Position numbers and translations under genes: made by a program
Assembly: GCF_010731695.1 (NCBI RefSeq)
Contig: NZ_AP022586.1
Location: 434,001-498,000 of the forward strand
Reading direction: 5' to 3'
Length of the DNA stretch: 64,000 nt
Origin: Mycolicibacterium litorale
Lineage (GTDB): Bacteria > Actinomycetota > Actinomycetes > Mycobacteriales > Mycobacteriaceae
Part shown: positions 8,747 to 17,677 of the stretch, in pieces
Position numbering within the stretch: position 1 is the first letter of the stretch
Layout: every line of letters starts with the position of its first letter
The notes under the pieces: generated by a model
Told to the model about the DNA's origin: nothing
Database searches by the model: none
The model's input: only the letters and a program-made list of their open reading frames with translations

Positions 8747-8808
8747 CGCCGAGACTGCTAGGAGATCGCCGCTTCGGCGGTTTTCGTGATCTCCCAGCAG
8801 TCTCGGCG
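8747..8808. terminator. Bidirectional terminator-like long inverted repeat
   Basis: Arms 8747-8767 and 8788-8808 (cgccgagactgct... and the reverse) pair over 21 positions with one mismatch. The loop holds a nested CCGC-TTCG-GCGG hairpin followed by TTTT. It lies exactly between the convergent stops of the thioredoxin-like gene (8736) and glgB (8816), so it can stop transcription from both sides. The nested design resembles intergenic palindromic elements common in mycobacterial genomes. Confidence 0.75.
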
Positions 8809-8815
8809 AAGGGGC

Positions 8816-11134
8816 CTACGACAGCGGCGGGTCGGTTGCGGGCTCCTGCTCGACGGGCGCGTCGTCGGGCACCGGTTCGAACCACAGCGCCGACAGCGGC
8901 GGCAGCACCATCACCGCCGAGGCGGGCCGGCCGTGCCACGGCTCGTCGGTCGCCTGGACCGCGCCGTAATTGCCGATACCCGCACCGTTGTAGTCGGTCG
9001 CGTCGGTGTTGAGCACCTCACGCCACGTTCCGGCGTGCGGCAGGCCCAGCCGGTAGTGGCTGTGCTCGGTGCCGGAGAAGTTGAACACGCAGGCCAGCAC
9101 CGAACCGTCGTCGCCGTAACGCAGGAAGCTCAGCACGTTGTTGGTCGAGTCGTTGGCGTCGATCCACGAGTAGCCCTCGGGGCTGGTGTCGTGCGACCAC
9201 AGGGACCGGCGGCTGGTGTAGATCCGGTTCATGTCCGAGACCATCCGCAGGATGCCGCCCGAGTAGCTGTTCTCGTCGAGCTGGTACCAGTCGACGCCGC
9301 GCTCCTCGGACCACTCCGCGCGCTGGCCGAACTCCTGGCCCTGGAACAGCAGCTGCTTGCCGGGATGCGCCCACTGGTAGGCCAGCAGCTGGCGGACGCC
9401 CGCCGCCTTGCGGTGGTCGTCGCCGGGCATCCGGCCCCACAGCGTGCCCTTGCCGTGCACCACCTCGTCGTGGCTGATGGGCAGCACGTAGTTCTCGCTG
9501 AACGCGTAGAGCATCGAGAACGTCATCTCGTGGTGGTGGTAGCTGCGGTGGATCGGGTCACGGCTGATGAACGCCAGCGTGTCGTTCATCCAGCCCATGT
9601 TCCACTTCATCGAGAAGCCCAGCCCGCCCAGATTGGTGGGGCGGGTGACGCCGGGCCACGACGTCGACTCCTCGGCGATGGTGACGATGCCCGGACTGGC
9701 CTTGTGCACCGTGGCGTTCATCTCCTGCAGGAACTGCACCGCCTCGAGGTTCTCGCGGCCGCCGTAGATGTTCGGCGTCCAGCCGCCCTCGGGGCGGGAG
9801 TAGTCGAGGTAGAGCATCGAGGCGACCGCGTCCACGCGCAGCCCGTCGACGTGGAACTCCTGCAGCCAGTACAGCGCGTTGGCCACCAGGAAGTTGCGTA
9901 CCTCCGACCGGCCGAAGTCGAAAACGTAGGTGCCCCAGTCCAACTGCTCACCGCGGCGCGGGTCGGCGTGTTCGTAGAGCGGGGTGCCGTCGAAGCGGCC
10001 GAGCGCCCACGCGTCCTTCGGGAAGTGGGCGGGCACCCAGTCGACGATGACGCCGATGCCGGCCTGGTGCAGCCGGTCGACGAGGTACCGGAAGTCGTCG
10101 GGAGTTCCCAGACGCGAGGTCGGCGCGTAGTACGACGTGACCTGGTAACCCCAGGAGCCGCCGAACGGGTGCTCGGCCACCGGCAGCATCTCGACGTGGG
10201 TGAACCCGTTGTCGAGGACGTATTCGGTGAGCCGGTCGGCCAGTTCCCGGTAGGACAGGCCGGGCCGCCACGACATCAGGTGCACCTCGAGGGTGCTCAT
10301 CGGCTCGAACACCGGGTTCTGGGCGGCCCGCTGCGCCATCCACTCGTCGTCGGCCCAGGTGTAGTCGCTCTTGGTGACCCGCGAAGCGGTCTGCGGCGGC
10401 ACCTCGGTGGCGAACGCCATCGGATCGGCGCGCTCGCTGACCACACCGTCGGCGCCGTGGATGCGGAACTTGTAGAGGCCGTCGATCGGGAAGTCCGGCC
10501 AGAACAGCTCCCACACCCCGGTGGAGCCGAGCACGCGCAGCTGCGCCTCGTTGCCCTCCCAGTGGTTGAAGTCGCCGATCAGCTGGACGCCCTTGGCGTT
10601 GGGCGCCCACACCGCGAACGACACGCCCTCGACCACCCCGTCGGGTGTGGTGAAGCTGCGCGGATGCGCGCCGAGCACCTCCCACAACCGTTCGTGGCGG
10701 CCCTCGGAGAACAGGTGCAGATCCATCTCGCCCAGCGTGGGCAGGAACCGGTACGCATCCGCGGTGTGGTGCACGTGCGGCTGGTCGCCGCCATGGTCGT
10801 AGCTCACCTCGAGGCGGTAGTCGATCAGCCCGGTGAACGGCAGGGTCACCGCGAACACGCCCGCCTCCAGATGGGTGAAGACGTGGCGCTCGCCGCCGAT
10901 GACCGCGGCGACCTCGGTCGCGTGCGGACGGTAGGCCCGGATCACCGTGTGGTCTTCGTACTCGTGGGCGCCGAGGATCGAGTGCGGGTCGTGGTGTTCA
11001 CCGGCGAGCAGCCGGTTGAGGTCGGCGGTGTGCGGCCGCAGATGCGGGCTCGTCGTCGTGCCGCTCGTCGTGGTGCTGCTCGTCGTGGTGGTGGTCGTGG
11101 TCGTGTCGTCGTTCATTCGCGATGTTTCGGCCAT
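8816..11134 (-). CDS. glgB: 1,4-alpha-glucan branching enzyme
   Basis: A 772-residue GH13 branching enzyme that introduces alpha-1,6 branches into alpha-glucan and is also part of GlgE-pathway glucan synthesis. After a low-complexity Thr tail (residues 11-29) come the N-terminal beta module ([11 protein letters not shown]), a CBM48 ([18 protein letters not shown]) and the amylase barrel. Catalytic residues are the Asp in [13 protein letters not shown], the Glu in [10 protein letters not shown] and the transition-state Asp in [11 protein letters not shown]. The protein is about 40 residues longer than M. tuberculosis GlgB, partly because of the Thr tract. It starts 7 bp after the glgE stop, and a GGGAG overlapping that stop serves as ribosome binding site, so glgE-glgB is an operon. 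Confidence 0.96.
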   Translation of the reverse strand: MAETSRMNDDTTTTTTTTSSTTTSGTTTSPHLRPHTADLNRLLAGEHHDPHSILGAHEYEDHTVIRAYRPHATEVAAVIGGERHVFTHLEAGVFAVTLPFTGLIDYRLEVSYDHGGDQPHVHHTADAYRFLPTLGEMDLHLFSEGRHERLWEVLGAHPRSFTTPDGVVEGVSFAVWAPNAKGVQLIGDFNHWEGNEAQLRVLGSTGVWELFWPDFPIDGLYKFRIHGADGVVSERADPMAFATEVPPQTASRVTKSDYTWADDEWMAQRAAQNPVFEPMSTLEVHLMSWRPGLSYRELADRLTEYVLDNGFTHVEMLPVAEHPFGGSWGYQVTSYYAPTSRLGTPDDFRYLVDRLHQAGIGVIVDWVPAHFPKDAWALGRFDGTPLYEHADPRRGEQLDWGTYVFDFGRSEVRNFLVANALYWLQEFHVDGLRVDAVASMLYLDYSRPEGGWTPNIYGGRENLEAVQFLQEMNATVHKASPGIVTIAEESTSWPGVTRPTNLGGLGFSMKWNMGWMNDTLAFISRDPIHRSYHHHEMTFSMLYAFSENYVLPISHDEVVHGKGTLWGRMPGDDHRKAAGVRQLLAYQWAHPGKQLLFQGQEFGQRAEWSEERGVDWYQLDENSYSGGILRMVSDMNRIYTSRRSLWSHDTSPEGYSWIDANDSTNNVLSFLRYGDDGSVLACVFNFSGTEHSHYRLGLPHAGTWREVLNTDATDYNGAGIGNYGAVQATDEPWHGRPASAVMVLPPLSALWFEPVPDDAPVEQEPATDPPLS
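11048..11104. repeat. Low-complexity tract encoding a Thr/Ser-rich GlgB N-terminal tail
   Basis: An imperfect run of ACG/ACC-type codons (seen on the plus strand as repeated cgt/ggt) encodes residues 11-29 of GlgB, of which all but four (two adjacent Ser, a Ser-Gly and a final Ser) are Thr. Such tracts can change length by replication slippage. The tail precedes the conserved fold and is likely disordered. Confidence 0.8.
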
Positions 11135-11141
11135 GCGTGTG

Positions 11142-13229
11142 TCACTCCCTACGCAGTAGGTTGAGGCGTTGATCGGCGGGCACCTGGGGCATGTTCAGCA
11201 CGTGCGCCACCGCCCTGGAGGGTTCGATGCGTACGTAGTTCGACTGACCCCACTGGTATTCCTCTCCGGTGATCTCGTCGCGCACCCAGAACCTGTCGTA
11301 AGGCTCCATTCCCAATGCGGCCATGTCCAACCACAAAGTGGCCTCCTCGGGCCCGAATGGGTTGAGCGTCACCACGACCAGAACCTGATCGCCGGTGGCC
11401 GGGTCGAACTTGCTGTAGGCCAGGATGGCGTCGTTGTCGGGGTAGTGGAACTTGATGGTGCGCAGTTCGTGCAGCGCCGGGTGCACGCGGCGAATCTCGT
11501 TGAGCCGCGTGATGAACGGTTCGAGTGATTCGCCGTCGGCCAGCGCGGCGTCGAAATCGCGAGGACGCAGCTCGTACTTCTCGGAGTTGAGGTACTCCTC
11601 GCTGCCTTCGCGCACCGGGCGGTGTTCGAACAGCTCGTACCCGGAGTACACGCCCCACACCGAACTCATCGTCGACGCCAGCACCGCGCGGATCGCGAAC
11701 ATGCCCGGCCCGCCGTGCTGCAGGCTCTCGTGCAGGATGTCCGGGGTGTTGACGAACAGGTTCGGCCGCGCATAGTCGGCGTGCTCGGCGATCTGCTCGC
11801 CGAACTCGGTCAGCTCACTCTTCGACGTCCGCCACGTGAAGTACGTATACGACTGCGTGTAACCGAGTTTCGCCAACCCGTAGAGGCGGGCCGGACGGGT
11901 GAACGCCTCGGCGAGGAACAGGACGTCGGGGTCCTCGTTCTTGATCTCGCCGATCAGCCACGCCCAGAAGTTGGGCGGTTTGGTGTGCGGATTGTCGACG
12001 CGAAAGACCTTCACCCCGTGTGAGATCCAGAACCGGACCACCCGCAGCACTTCCATGTACAGCCCGGCCGGGTCGTTGTCGAAGTTCAGCGGATAGATGT
12101 CCTGGTACTTCTTCGGCGGGTTCTCCGCGTAGGCGATGGTGCCGTCGGGCAGCACGGTGAACCACTCCGGGTGGTCGCGCGCCCACGGATGATCCGGCGC
12201 ACACTGAAGCGCCAGGTCGAGCGCCACCTCGAGGCCCTCGCTGCGCGCGGCGGCGACGAACTCGTCGAAGTCGTCGATCGTGCCCAGCTCAGGATGGACC
12301 GCGTCGTGCCCACCCTCGTCGCTGCCGATCGCCCACGGGGAGCCGACGTCGTGGGGTCCGGCGGTGACGCTGTTGTTCGGACCTTTGCGGTGCACCTTGC
12401 CGATGGGGTGGATCGGCGGCAGGTAGACCACGTCGAAACCCATCCGGGCGACGCGCGGCAGCGCCTTGGTGGCGGTCGCAAACGTGCCGTGCACCGGGTT
12501 GCCCTGGCTGTCCCAGCCGCCGGTGGAGCGGGGGAAGAACTCGTACCAGGAGCCGAACCGGGCCAGTGGGCGATCCACCCACACGCCGTATTGCTCACCG
12601 CGGGTGATCAATTCGCGCAACGGATACTGGTCGAGCAGTGCGGACACATCGGCCGCCAGCGCGGCGCCGGCGCGGGTGAACGGATCGCCGGGCTCCCGCA
12701 ACTGCTCGGCCGCCTGGATCAGCGGGTAGCGGTCCTGGCGGGGGACGCCTGCGGCGGCACGCTCGAGCAGACGGGCGCCCACCAGCAGGTCGTTGTTCAG
12801 CTCCGACTCGCTCTGGCCGGCGTCGAGCTTGGCGACCACGTTGTGGCGCCACGTCGCGATCGGGTCGCCCCAGCCGTCGACGCGGTACGTCCACAGTCCC
12901 ACCGTGTCGGGGACGAACTGTCCGTGGAAGACGTCCGGCGTACGGCCCTGGCTCATCGGCAGCGCCTGCGGTTTGATGCGCGGCGACGGGGAGACGACCT
13001 CCTCGATCGGGACGGCCTTCGCGGTGCTCACCCGGCCCACCGGGGCCTCGGCGAGTTCGGGGTACGTGGTGCCGTGATAGCGCACGACCAGTGTCGCGGA
13101 GACCGCGTCGTGCCCCTCACGCCATACCGTGGCGCGCACCGGCACCACTTCACCCACCACCGCTTTGGCCGGATACCTACCGCCGGACACCACGGGCGCG
13201 ACGTCATCGATTCCGATACGGCCGGCCAC
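11142..13229 (-). CDS. glgE: Alpha-1,4-glucan:maltose-1-phosphate maltosyltransferase
   Basis: A 695-residue GH13_3 enzyme that adds maltose from maltose-1-phosphate to alpha-glucan, the polymerising step of the trehalose-derived GlgE pathway. The N-terminal beta domain begins near [12 protein letters not shown]. The catalytic nucleophile Asp is about residue 412 in [12 protein letters not shown], the acid/base Glu is in [10 protein letters not shown], and the third Asp is in [10 protein letters not shown]. Three GTG codons stand in tandem at 13235, 13232 and 13229; the third has the best spacing to the GAGGA ribosome binding site and was chosen, though 13235 is possible. It is co-transcribed with glgB and divergent from glgP. 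Confidence 0.95.
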   Translation of the reverse strand: MAGRIGIDDVAPVVSGGRYPAKAVVGEVVPVRATVWREGHDAVSATLVVRYHGTTYPELAEAPVGRVSTAKAVPIEEVVSPSPRIKPQALPMSQGRTPDVFHGQFVPDTVGLWTYRVDGWGDPIATWRHNVVAKLDAGQSESELNNDLLVGARLLERAAAGVPRQDRYPLIQAAEQLREPGDPFTRAGAALAADVSALLDQYPLRELITRGEQYGVWVDRPLARFGSWYEFFPRSTGGWDSQGNPVHGTFATATKALPRVARMGFDVVYLPPIHPIGKVHRKGPNNSVTAGPHDVGSPWAIGSDEGGHDAVHPELGTIDDFDEFVAAARSEGLEVALDLALQCAPDHPWARDHPEWFTVLPDGTIAYAENPPKKYQDIYPLNFDNDPAGLYMEVLRVVRFWISHGVKVFRVDNPHTKPPNFWAWLIGEIKNEDPDVLFLAEAFTRPARLYGLAKLGYTQSYTYFTWRTSKSELTEFGEQIAEHADYARPNLFVNTPDILHESLQHGGPGMFAIRAVLASTMSSVWGVYSGYELFEHRPVREGSEEYLNSEKYELRPRDFDAALADGESLEPFITRLNEIRRVHPALHELRTIKFHYPDNDAILAYSKFDPATGDQVLVVVTLNPFGPEEATLWLDMAALGMEPYDRFWVRDEITGEEYQWGQSNYVRIEPSRAVAHVLNMPQVPADQRLNLLRRE

Positions 13230-13404
13230 CACCACTCCTCACGAATTTCGGCGCGACCACCAGCATCGTCGGCGTGGCCACTTTGTCGGTTATGTGTCGG
13301 TTGGTCCTCTGACCTTCTCCGCGCCCTATACCCACCGTAGTGCGCGGCCCAACCCGAAGCCGGCCAAGGAATCGGTGAGACGCTGCGGGGCGCGGAGAAG
13401 TCAG

Positions 13405-13410
13405 TAAGGT
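13405..13410 (+). promoter_or_regulatory. TAAGGT -10 hexamer, leaderless promoter of glgP
   Basis: TAAGGT is followed by 8 nt and the GTG start of glgP at 13419, with no ribosome binding site. The glgE-glgP intergenic space (13236-13418) otherwise shows no long palindrome or ORF, and the glgE promoter on the other strand is not obvious. Confidence 0.55.
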
Positions 13411-13418
13411 AAGGCCAC

Positions 13419-16028
13419 GTGAAAGCGCTGCGTAGGTTCACCGTCCGAGCCCACCTTCCCGACCGGCTTGCCGCGCTCGAGCGGCTGTCGATCAACCTGC
13501 GCTGGTCGTGGGACAAACCCACCCAGGATCTTTTCGCCGACATCGACCCGAAACTGTGGCAGCAGATCGGCTGCGATCCGGTCGCGCTGCTCGGCGGGGT
13601 GAAGCCCAGCCGGCTGGACGAACTGGCCCGCGACGATGCGTTCGTGCGCCGCCTCGACGCACTGGCCGCCGATCTCGACGACTACCTGAGCCGGCCGCTG
13701 TGGTACCAGCAGCAGCTCGAACAGGGCGCGCAGCTGCCCAACGGGATCGCGTACTTCTCGATGGAGTTCGGCGTCGCCGAGGTGCTGCCCAACTACTCCG
13801 GCGGCCTGGGCATCCTGGCCGGCGACCACCTCAAATCCGCCTCCGATCTCGGTCTGCCGCTGATCGCCGTCGGGCTGTACTACCGGTCGGGCTATTTCCG
13901 GCAGTCGCTGACCGCCGACGGCTGGCAACACGAGAACTATCCGTCGCTGGACCCGCAGGGTTTGCCGTTGCGGCTGCTGACCGACGCCGACGACAACCAG
14001 GTCCTCGTCGAACTGGCGATGCCCGACGAGGGGTCGCTGCGCGCGCGGGTGTGGGTGGCCCAGGTCGGGCGGATCCCGTTGCTGCTGCTCGACTCCGACA
14101 TCCCGGAGAACGACCACGATCTTCGCGGGGTCACCGACCGCCTCTACGGCGGCGACCAGGAGCACCGGATCAAACAGGAGATGCTGGCCGGTATCGGCGG
14201 CGTTCGCGCGATCCGGGCGTTCACGGAGGTCGAGGGCCTGCCCTCGCCCGAGGTGTTCCACATGAACGAGGGCCACGCGGGCTTCCTGGGTGTCGAGCGG
14301 ATCCGCGAATTGATCGACGCCGGACTGGATTTCGACACCGCGCTCACCGTGGTGCGGTCCTCGACGGTGTTCACCACGCACACCCCGGTGCCCGCGGGTA
14401 TCGACCGCTTCCCGGTGGAGATGATCAAGCGGTACTTCGGCGGCCCGGCGGGCAGCGCGTCCGGCGGCACCTCGCAGCTGCTGCCCGGGGTCCCGCTGGA
14501 CCGCATCATCGCCTTCGGCGCCGAAGACGATCCCTCGAAGTTCAACATGGCGCACATGGGTTTGCGGCTGGCCCAGCGCGCCAACGGCGTCTCGTTGCTG
14601 CACGGCCGGGTCAGCCGGGAGATGTTCAACGAGCTGTGGCCCGGCTTCGACCCGAACGAGGTGCCCATCGGTTCGATCACCAACGGCGTGCACGCTCCCA
14701 CGTGGGCAGCGCCGCAATGGCTCGAACTCGGCCGCGAGCTGCTCGGCAGCCAGGACCTGGATCTGTTGCGCGAGACCGACACCTGGGAGCGCCTCAGGGA
14801 GGTCGACCCGGGTCACCTGTGGTGGATCCGCTCGGAGCTGCGGCGCGCGCTGGTCGACGACGTCCGCGCGCGGTTGCGCAGGTCTTGGCTCGAACGCGGT
14901 GCCGCCGAAGCCGAATTGGGCTGGATCGCAACGGCTTTCGATCCTGACGTGCTGACCATCGGCTTCGCCCGGCGGGTGCCGACTTACAAGCGGCTCACGC
15001 TGATGCTGCGCGACCCCGCACGGCTGGAGAAACTGCTGCTCGACAAGGAGCGGCCGGTGCAGTTGATCGTGGCGGGCAAGTCCCACCCCGCCGACGACGG
15101 GGGCAAGGCGCTCATCCAGCAGGTGGTGCGGTTCGCCGACCGCCACGAGGTCCGCAACCGCATCGCGTTCCTGCCCGACTACGACATGTCGATGGCCCGG
15201 CAGCTGTACTACGGCTGCGACGTCTGGCTCAACAACCCGCTGCGGCCGCTGGAGGCGTGCGGCACCTCCGGGATGAAGAGCGCGCTCAACGGCGGCCTGA
15301 ACCTGTCCATCCGCGACGGCTGGTGGGACGAGTGGTTCGACGGCGAGAACGGGTGGGAGATCCCGACCGCCGACGGCCTGGCCGACGAGACGCGGCGCGA
15401 CGATCTGGAGGCCGCCGCCCTCTACGACCTCATCGAGCAGTCGGTGGCCCCGAGGTTCTACGAACGTGACGAGCACGGCATCCCGCAGCGCTGGGTCGAG
15501 ATGGTGCGCCACACCCTCAAGGTGCTCGGCCCCAAGGTGCTGGCCTCGCGGATGGTGCGCGACTACACCGAGAAGTACTACGCGCCCGCCGCCCAGTCGC
15601 TGCGGCGCACCGTCGAGGAGGTCGGCGGTGCGACGTTCGGCGCCGCCAGCGAACTGGCCGACTACCGGCGCCGGGTGCAGGCCGCCTGGCCCAAGGTCAA
15701 GATCTCCGACGTGGACAGCTACGGCCTGCCCGACACCCCGCTGATCAACTCCGAGCTGACGTTGACCGCCACGGTGTCGCTGGCCGGTCTGCGACCCGAC
15801 GAAGTGTCGGTTCAGGCAGTGCTCGGCCGGGTGGACGCGAGCGATACGTTGCTCGATCCGGTGACGGTGCCGATGGAGCACACCGGCACCGCCGACGGCG
15901 GCAGCGAGATCTTCACCACGACGACGCCGCTGCCGGTCGCCGGCCCGGTGGGCTACACCGTCCGGGTGCTGCCGCACCACCCGCTGCTGGCCGGAGACAA
16001 CGAGCTCGGCCTGGTCGCGCTGGCGTGA
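13419..16028 (+). CDS. glgP: Alpha-glucan (maltodextrin) phosphorylase
   Basis: An 869-residue GT35 phosphorylase of the short bacterial type, releasing glucose-1-phosphate from alpha-1,4-glucan. The DUF3417-like N-terminus (ERLSINLRWSWDKPTQDLF) is followed by the substrate region IAYFSMEFGVAEVLPNYSGG. The pyridoxal-phosphate lysine is in CGTSGMKSALNGGLNLSI. The whole family length is present. It faces glgE and glgB and overlaps the next gene by 4 bp (GTGA), so a Vgb-like propeller gene is translationally coupled to it. Together with glgE and glgB it forms the classical mycobacterial alpha-glucan locus. Confidence 0.95.
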   Translation: MKALRRFTVRAHLPDRLAALERLSINLRWSWDKPTQDLFADIDPKLWQQIGCDPVALLGGVKPSRLDELARDDAFVRRLDALAADLDDYLSRPLWYQQQLEQGAQLPNGIAYFSMEFGVAEVLPNYSGGLGILAGDHLKSASDLGLPLIAVGLYYRSGYFRQSLTADGWQHENYPSLDPQGLPLRLLTDADDNQVLVELAMPDEGSLRARVWVAQVGRIPLLLLDSDIPENDHDLRGVTDRLYGGDQEHRIKQEMLAGIGGVRAIRAFTEVEGLPSPEVFHMNEGHAGFLGVERIRELIDAGLDFDTALTVVRSSTVFTTHTPVPAGIDRFPVEMIKRYFGGPAGSASGGTSQLLPGVPLDRIIAFGAEDDPSKFNMAHMGLRLAQRANGVSLLHGRVSREMFNELWPGFDPNEVPIGSITNGVHAPTWAAPQWLELGRELLGSQDLDLLRETDTWERLREVDPGHLWWIRSELRRALVDDVRARLRRSWLERGAAEAELGWIATAFDPDVLTIGFARRVPTYKRLTLMLRDPARLEKLLLDKERPVQLIVAGKSHPADDGGKALIQQVVRFADRHEVRNRIAFLPDYDMSMARQLYYGCDVWLNNPLRPLEACGTSGMKSALNGGLNLSIRDGWWDEWFDGENGWEIPTADGLADETRRDDLEAAALYDLIEQSVAPRFYERDEHGIPQRWVEMVRHTLKVLGPKVLASRMVRDYTEKYYAPAAQSLRRTVEEVGGATFGAASELADYRRRVQAAWPKVKISDVDSYGLPDTPLINSELTLTATVSLAGLRPDEVSVQAVLGRVDASDTLLDPVTVPMEHTGTADGGSEIFTTTTPLPVAGPVGYTVRVLPHHPLLAGDNELGLVALA

Positions 16029-16867
16029 GCGCGGTCCGCGAGCTCGGCGGCGGGCCCTACGCGCTGGCGGCCGGAGCGGACGGCGCGATGTGGGTGACGC
16101 TCGTCCACGACGGGGCGATCGCGCGCGTCGGGCCGGACGGGACCGTCGACCGGTTCCCGGTCGCCGAGGACTCGCGGCCGTCGATCATCACCTCCGGACC
16201 CGACGGCGCGCTGTGGTTCACCCGCAGCGGCGACGACCGGATCGGCCGGATCACCACCGCCGGCGAACTCACCGAGTTCGCCCTCGGCGAGGGCAGCGCG
16301 CCGTTCGGGATCTGCGTCGGCGCCGACGGCGCACTCTGGTTCACCGAGATGGGATCGGACGTCATCGGCCGCATCACCGTGGACGGTCGGCTCGGCGACC
16401 GCACGGTGGTGCGCGGCACGCCGTCGATGATCACCCGCGGTCCCGACGATGCGCTGTGGTTCACCCTCAACCAGCGCAATGCGATCGGGCGGCTCGACCC
16501 CGCCGGCGGCGTGACGGTGCGCGACCTCCCCACTCCCGGATCGGGTCCGGTGGGCATCACCGCCACCCACGACGACGCGATCTGGTTCACCGAGATCCTC
16601 GGCGACCGGCTCGGGCGGATCCCGCTCGACGGAGCGCTGCAGGAGATCGACCTGCCGGGTAAGCCGCACGCGGTCGTCGCCGACCCCGACGACGGCGTGT
16701 GGGTGAGCCTGTGGGGGTCCGACCAGCTGGCCCGCGTCAGCGGGGACGGGGAGGTGGACACGATGGACCTGCCCGCAGGCAGCGAACCGCACGGTCTGGC
16801 GATCGGCCCCGACGGGGTGCCGTGGGTGGCGCTCGAATCCGGCTTCGTGCTGCGCCTGCCCGGCTGA
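16025..16867 (+). CDS. Virginiamycin B lyase-like beta-propeller protein
   Basis: A 280-residue protein made of repeated propeller blades. The motif DGALWFT or a close variant recurs about every 40 residues (near 19, 61, 102, 144 and 184), each blade ending with an IGRI/LDP-type strand. This is the streptogramin lyase (Vgb) architecture. Histidine and glutamate residues suited to the lyase centre occur (GKPHAVVAD, SEPHGLAIGP, VALESGF), but I cannot confirm the exact catalytic set. Many Vgb-like proteins do not act on antibiotics. It overlaps the glgP stop by 4 bp and has no signal peptide, so it is probably cytoplasmic and co-expressed with glgP. Confidence 0.75.
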   Translation: MSAVRELGGGPYALAAGADGAMWVTLVHDGAIARVGPDGTVDRFPVAEDSRPSIITSGPDGALWFTRSGDDRIGRITTAGELTEFALGEGSAPFGICVGADGALWFTEMGSDVIGRITVDGRLGDRTVVRGTPSMITRGPDDALWFTLNQRNAIGRLDPAGGVTVRDLPTPGSGPVGITATHDDAIWFTEILGDRLGRIPLDGALQEIDLPGKPHAVVADPDDGVWVSLWGSDQLARVSGDGEVDTMDLPAGSEPHGLAIGPDGVPWVALESGFVLRLPG

Positions 16868-16962
16868 ACCGCGCCGAGACGTTCACGCGAACCGCGTCGC
16901 CGCGTCCTGCCGCCGGGTACGTTGCTCGGTTAGTGCATCTAGTCATTTGGAGGACGGCGGCA

Positions 16963-17664
16963 GTGTGGCAACGGGGCTTCACGGTGGTGACGATCTGCGG
17001 TCTGCTGACGGCCGCGCATCCGGTGTCGGCGTGGGCGCAGCCCCCGGCCGAACCGGTGGCCGCCGAGGCGGTGCCACCCGAGGGCGCCGTGGCGTCGACG
17101 CCGCCCGCGCACACCGAGACCCCCGGCGGCTGGACGCTCACGCTGTCGGCGAAAGACGAGACACAGGCGGTGATCCCGCCGCTGACCACCGCGCTGTCGT
17201 CACGGGAGTACGTCGTCGGCGGCACCTTTTCCGGTGACCTCGCGGGGCCCGACGCCGGTGAACCGCCGACGGGGATCCTCGAGGTCGGCTACGAGATCGG
17301 GTGCGGCATCGACATGAGCACGTCCAACGGCGTCTCGCTGACCGGGACCGCGGGTTTCAGCCCGAACATCGGCATCATCGGCACCGACGTGATCTCGCCG
17401 CTGCCCGACGGCATCGGCCCGGTGATCGGCGGCAACATCGGCGGCGGCGTCACCATCGGGCTCAAACCGGGCATCATCAACGTCGTCCCGGTGACCGAGA
17501 AGGAGTTCACCGGCGCCGCGCCGTGGGTGATGATCAGCAACTTCCGCATCAAGATCGACGGCTGCGTCGGCCAGTCGTTCATCCGGTCCTACGCGATCCT
17601 CACCCACGAGACCGAGATGAGCGAAGCGGTGCTCGCCTGGTACGGCACCACCAAGGTGGTCTGA
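16963..17664 (+). CDS. MspA-family porin-like secreted protein
   Basis: A 233-residue protein with an N-terminal signal peptide (FTVVTICGLLTAAHPVSAWAQ) and an MspA-type domain. The hallmarks are SREYVVGGTFSGDL, the strand LEVGYEIGCGIDM and GFSPNIGI, followed by a glycine-rich stretch VIGGNIGGGVTIGLKPG. MspA proteins form octameric outer-membrane pores in fast-growing mycobacteria. This copy has a Pro/Ala-rich linker after the signal and two cysteines (GCGID and DGCVGQ) that classical MspA lacks, so it is a divergent subfamily whose pore activity is unproven. The GTG at 16963 was chosen for its GGAGG at 16949-16953. It converges with the peptidase gene. Confidence 0.82.
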   Translation: MWQRGFTVVTICGLLTAAHPVSAWAQPPAEPVAAEAVPPEGAVASTPPAHTETPGGWTLTLSAKDETQAVIPPLTTALSSREYVVGGTFSGDLAGPDAGEPPTGILEVGYEIGCGIDMSTSNGVSLTGTAGFSPNIGIIGTDVISPLPDGIGPVIGGNIGGGVTIGLKPGIINVVPVTEKEFTGAAPWVMISNFRIKIDGCVGQSFIRSYAILTHETEMSEAVLAWYGTTKVV

Positions 17665-17677
17665 CCGGGGTCGAGCG

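Noticed and set aside
8786..11164. Long plus-strand open frame (about 790 codons) opposite glgB
   Set aside because: It is an antisense shadow produced by high GC content; it shows no family motifs, while the minus strand encodes a complete GlgB.
13401..15980. Long minus-strand open frame (about 860 codons) opposite glgP
   Set aside because: Arg/His/Gln-rich composition with no domain motifs; glgP on the plus strand is complete.
16025..16867. Confident call as a streptogramin resistance gene
   Set aside because: The propeller repeats are clear, but the exact catalytic residues could not be verified, and related proteins often have other roles.
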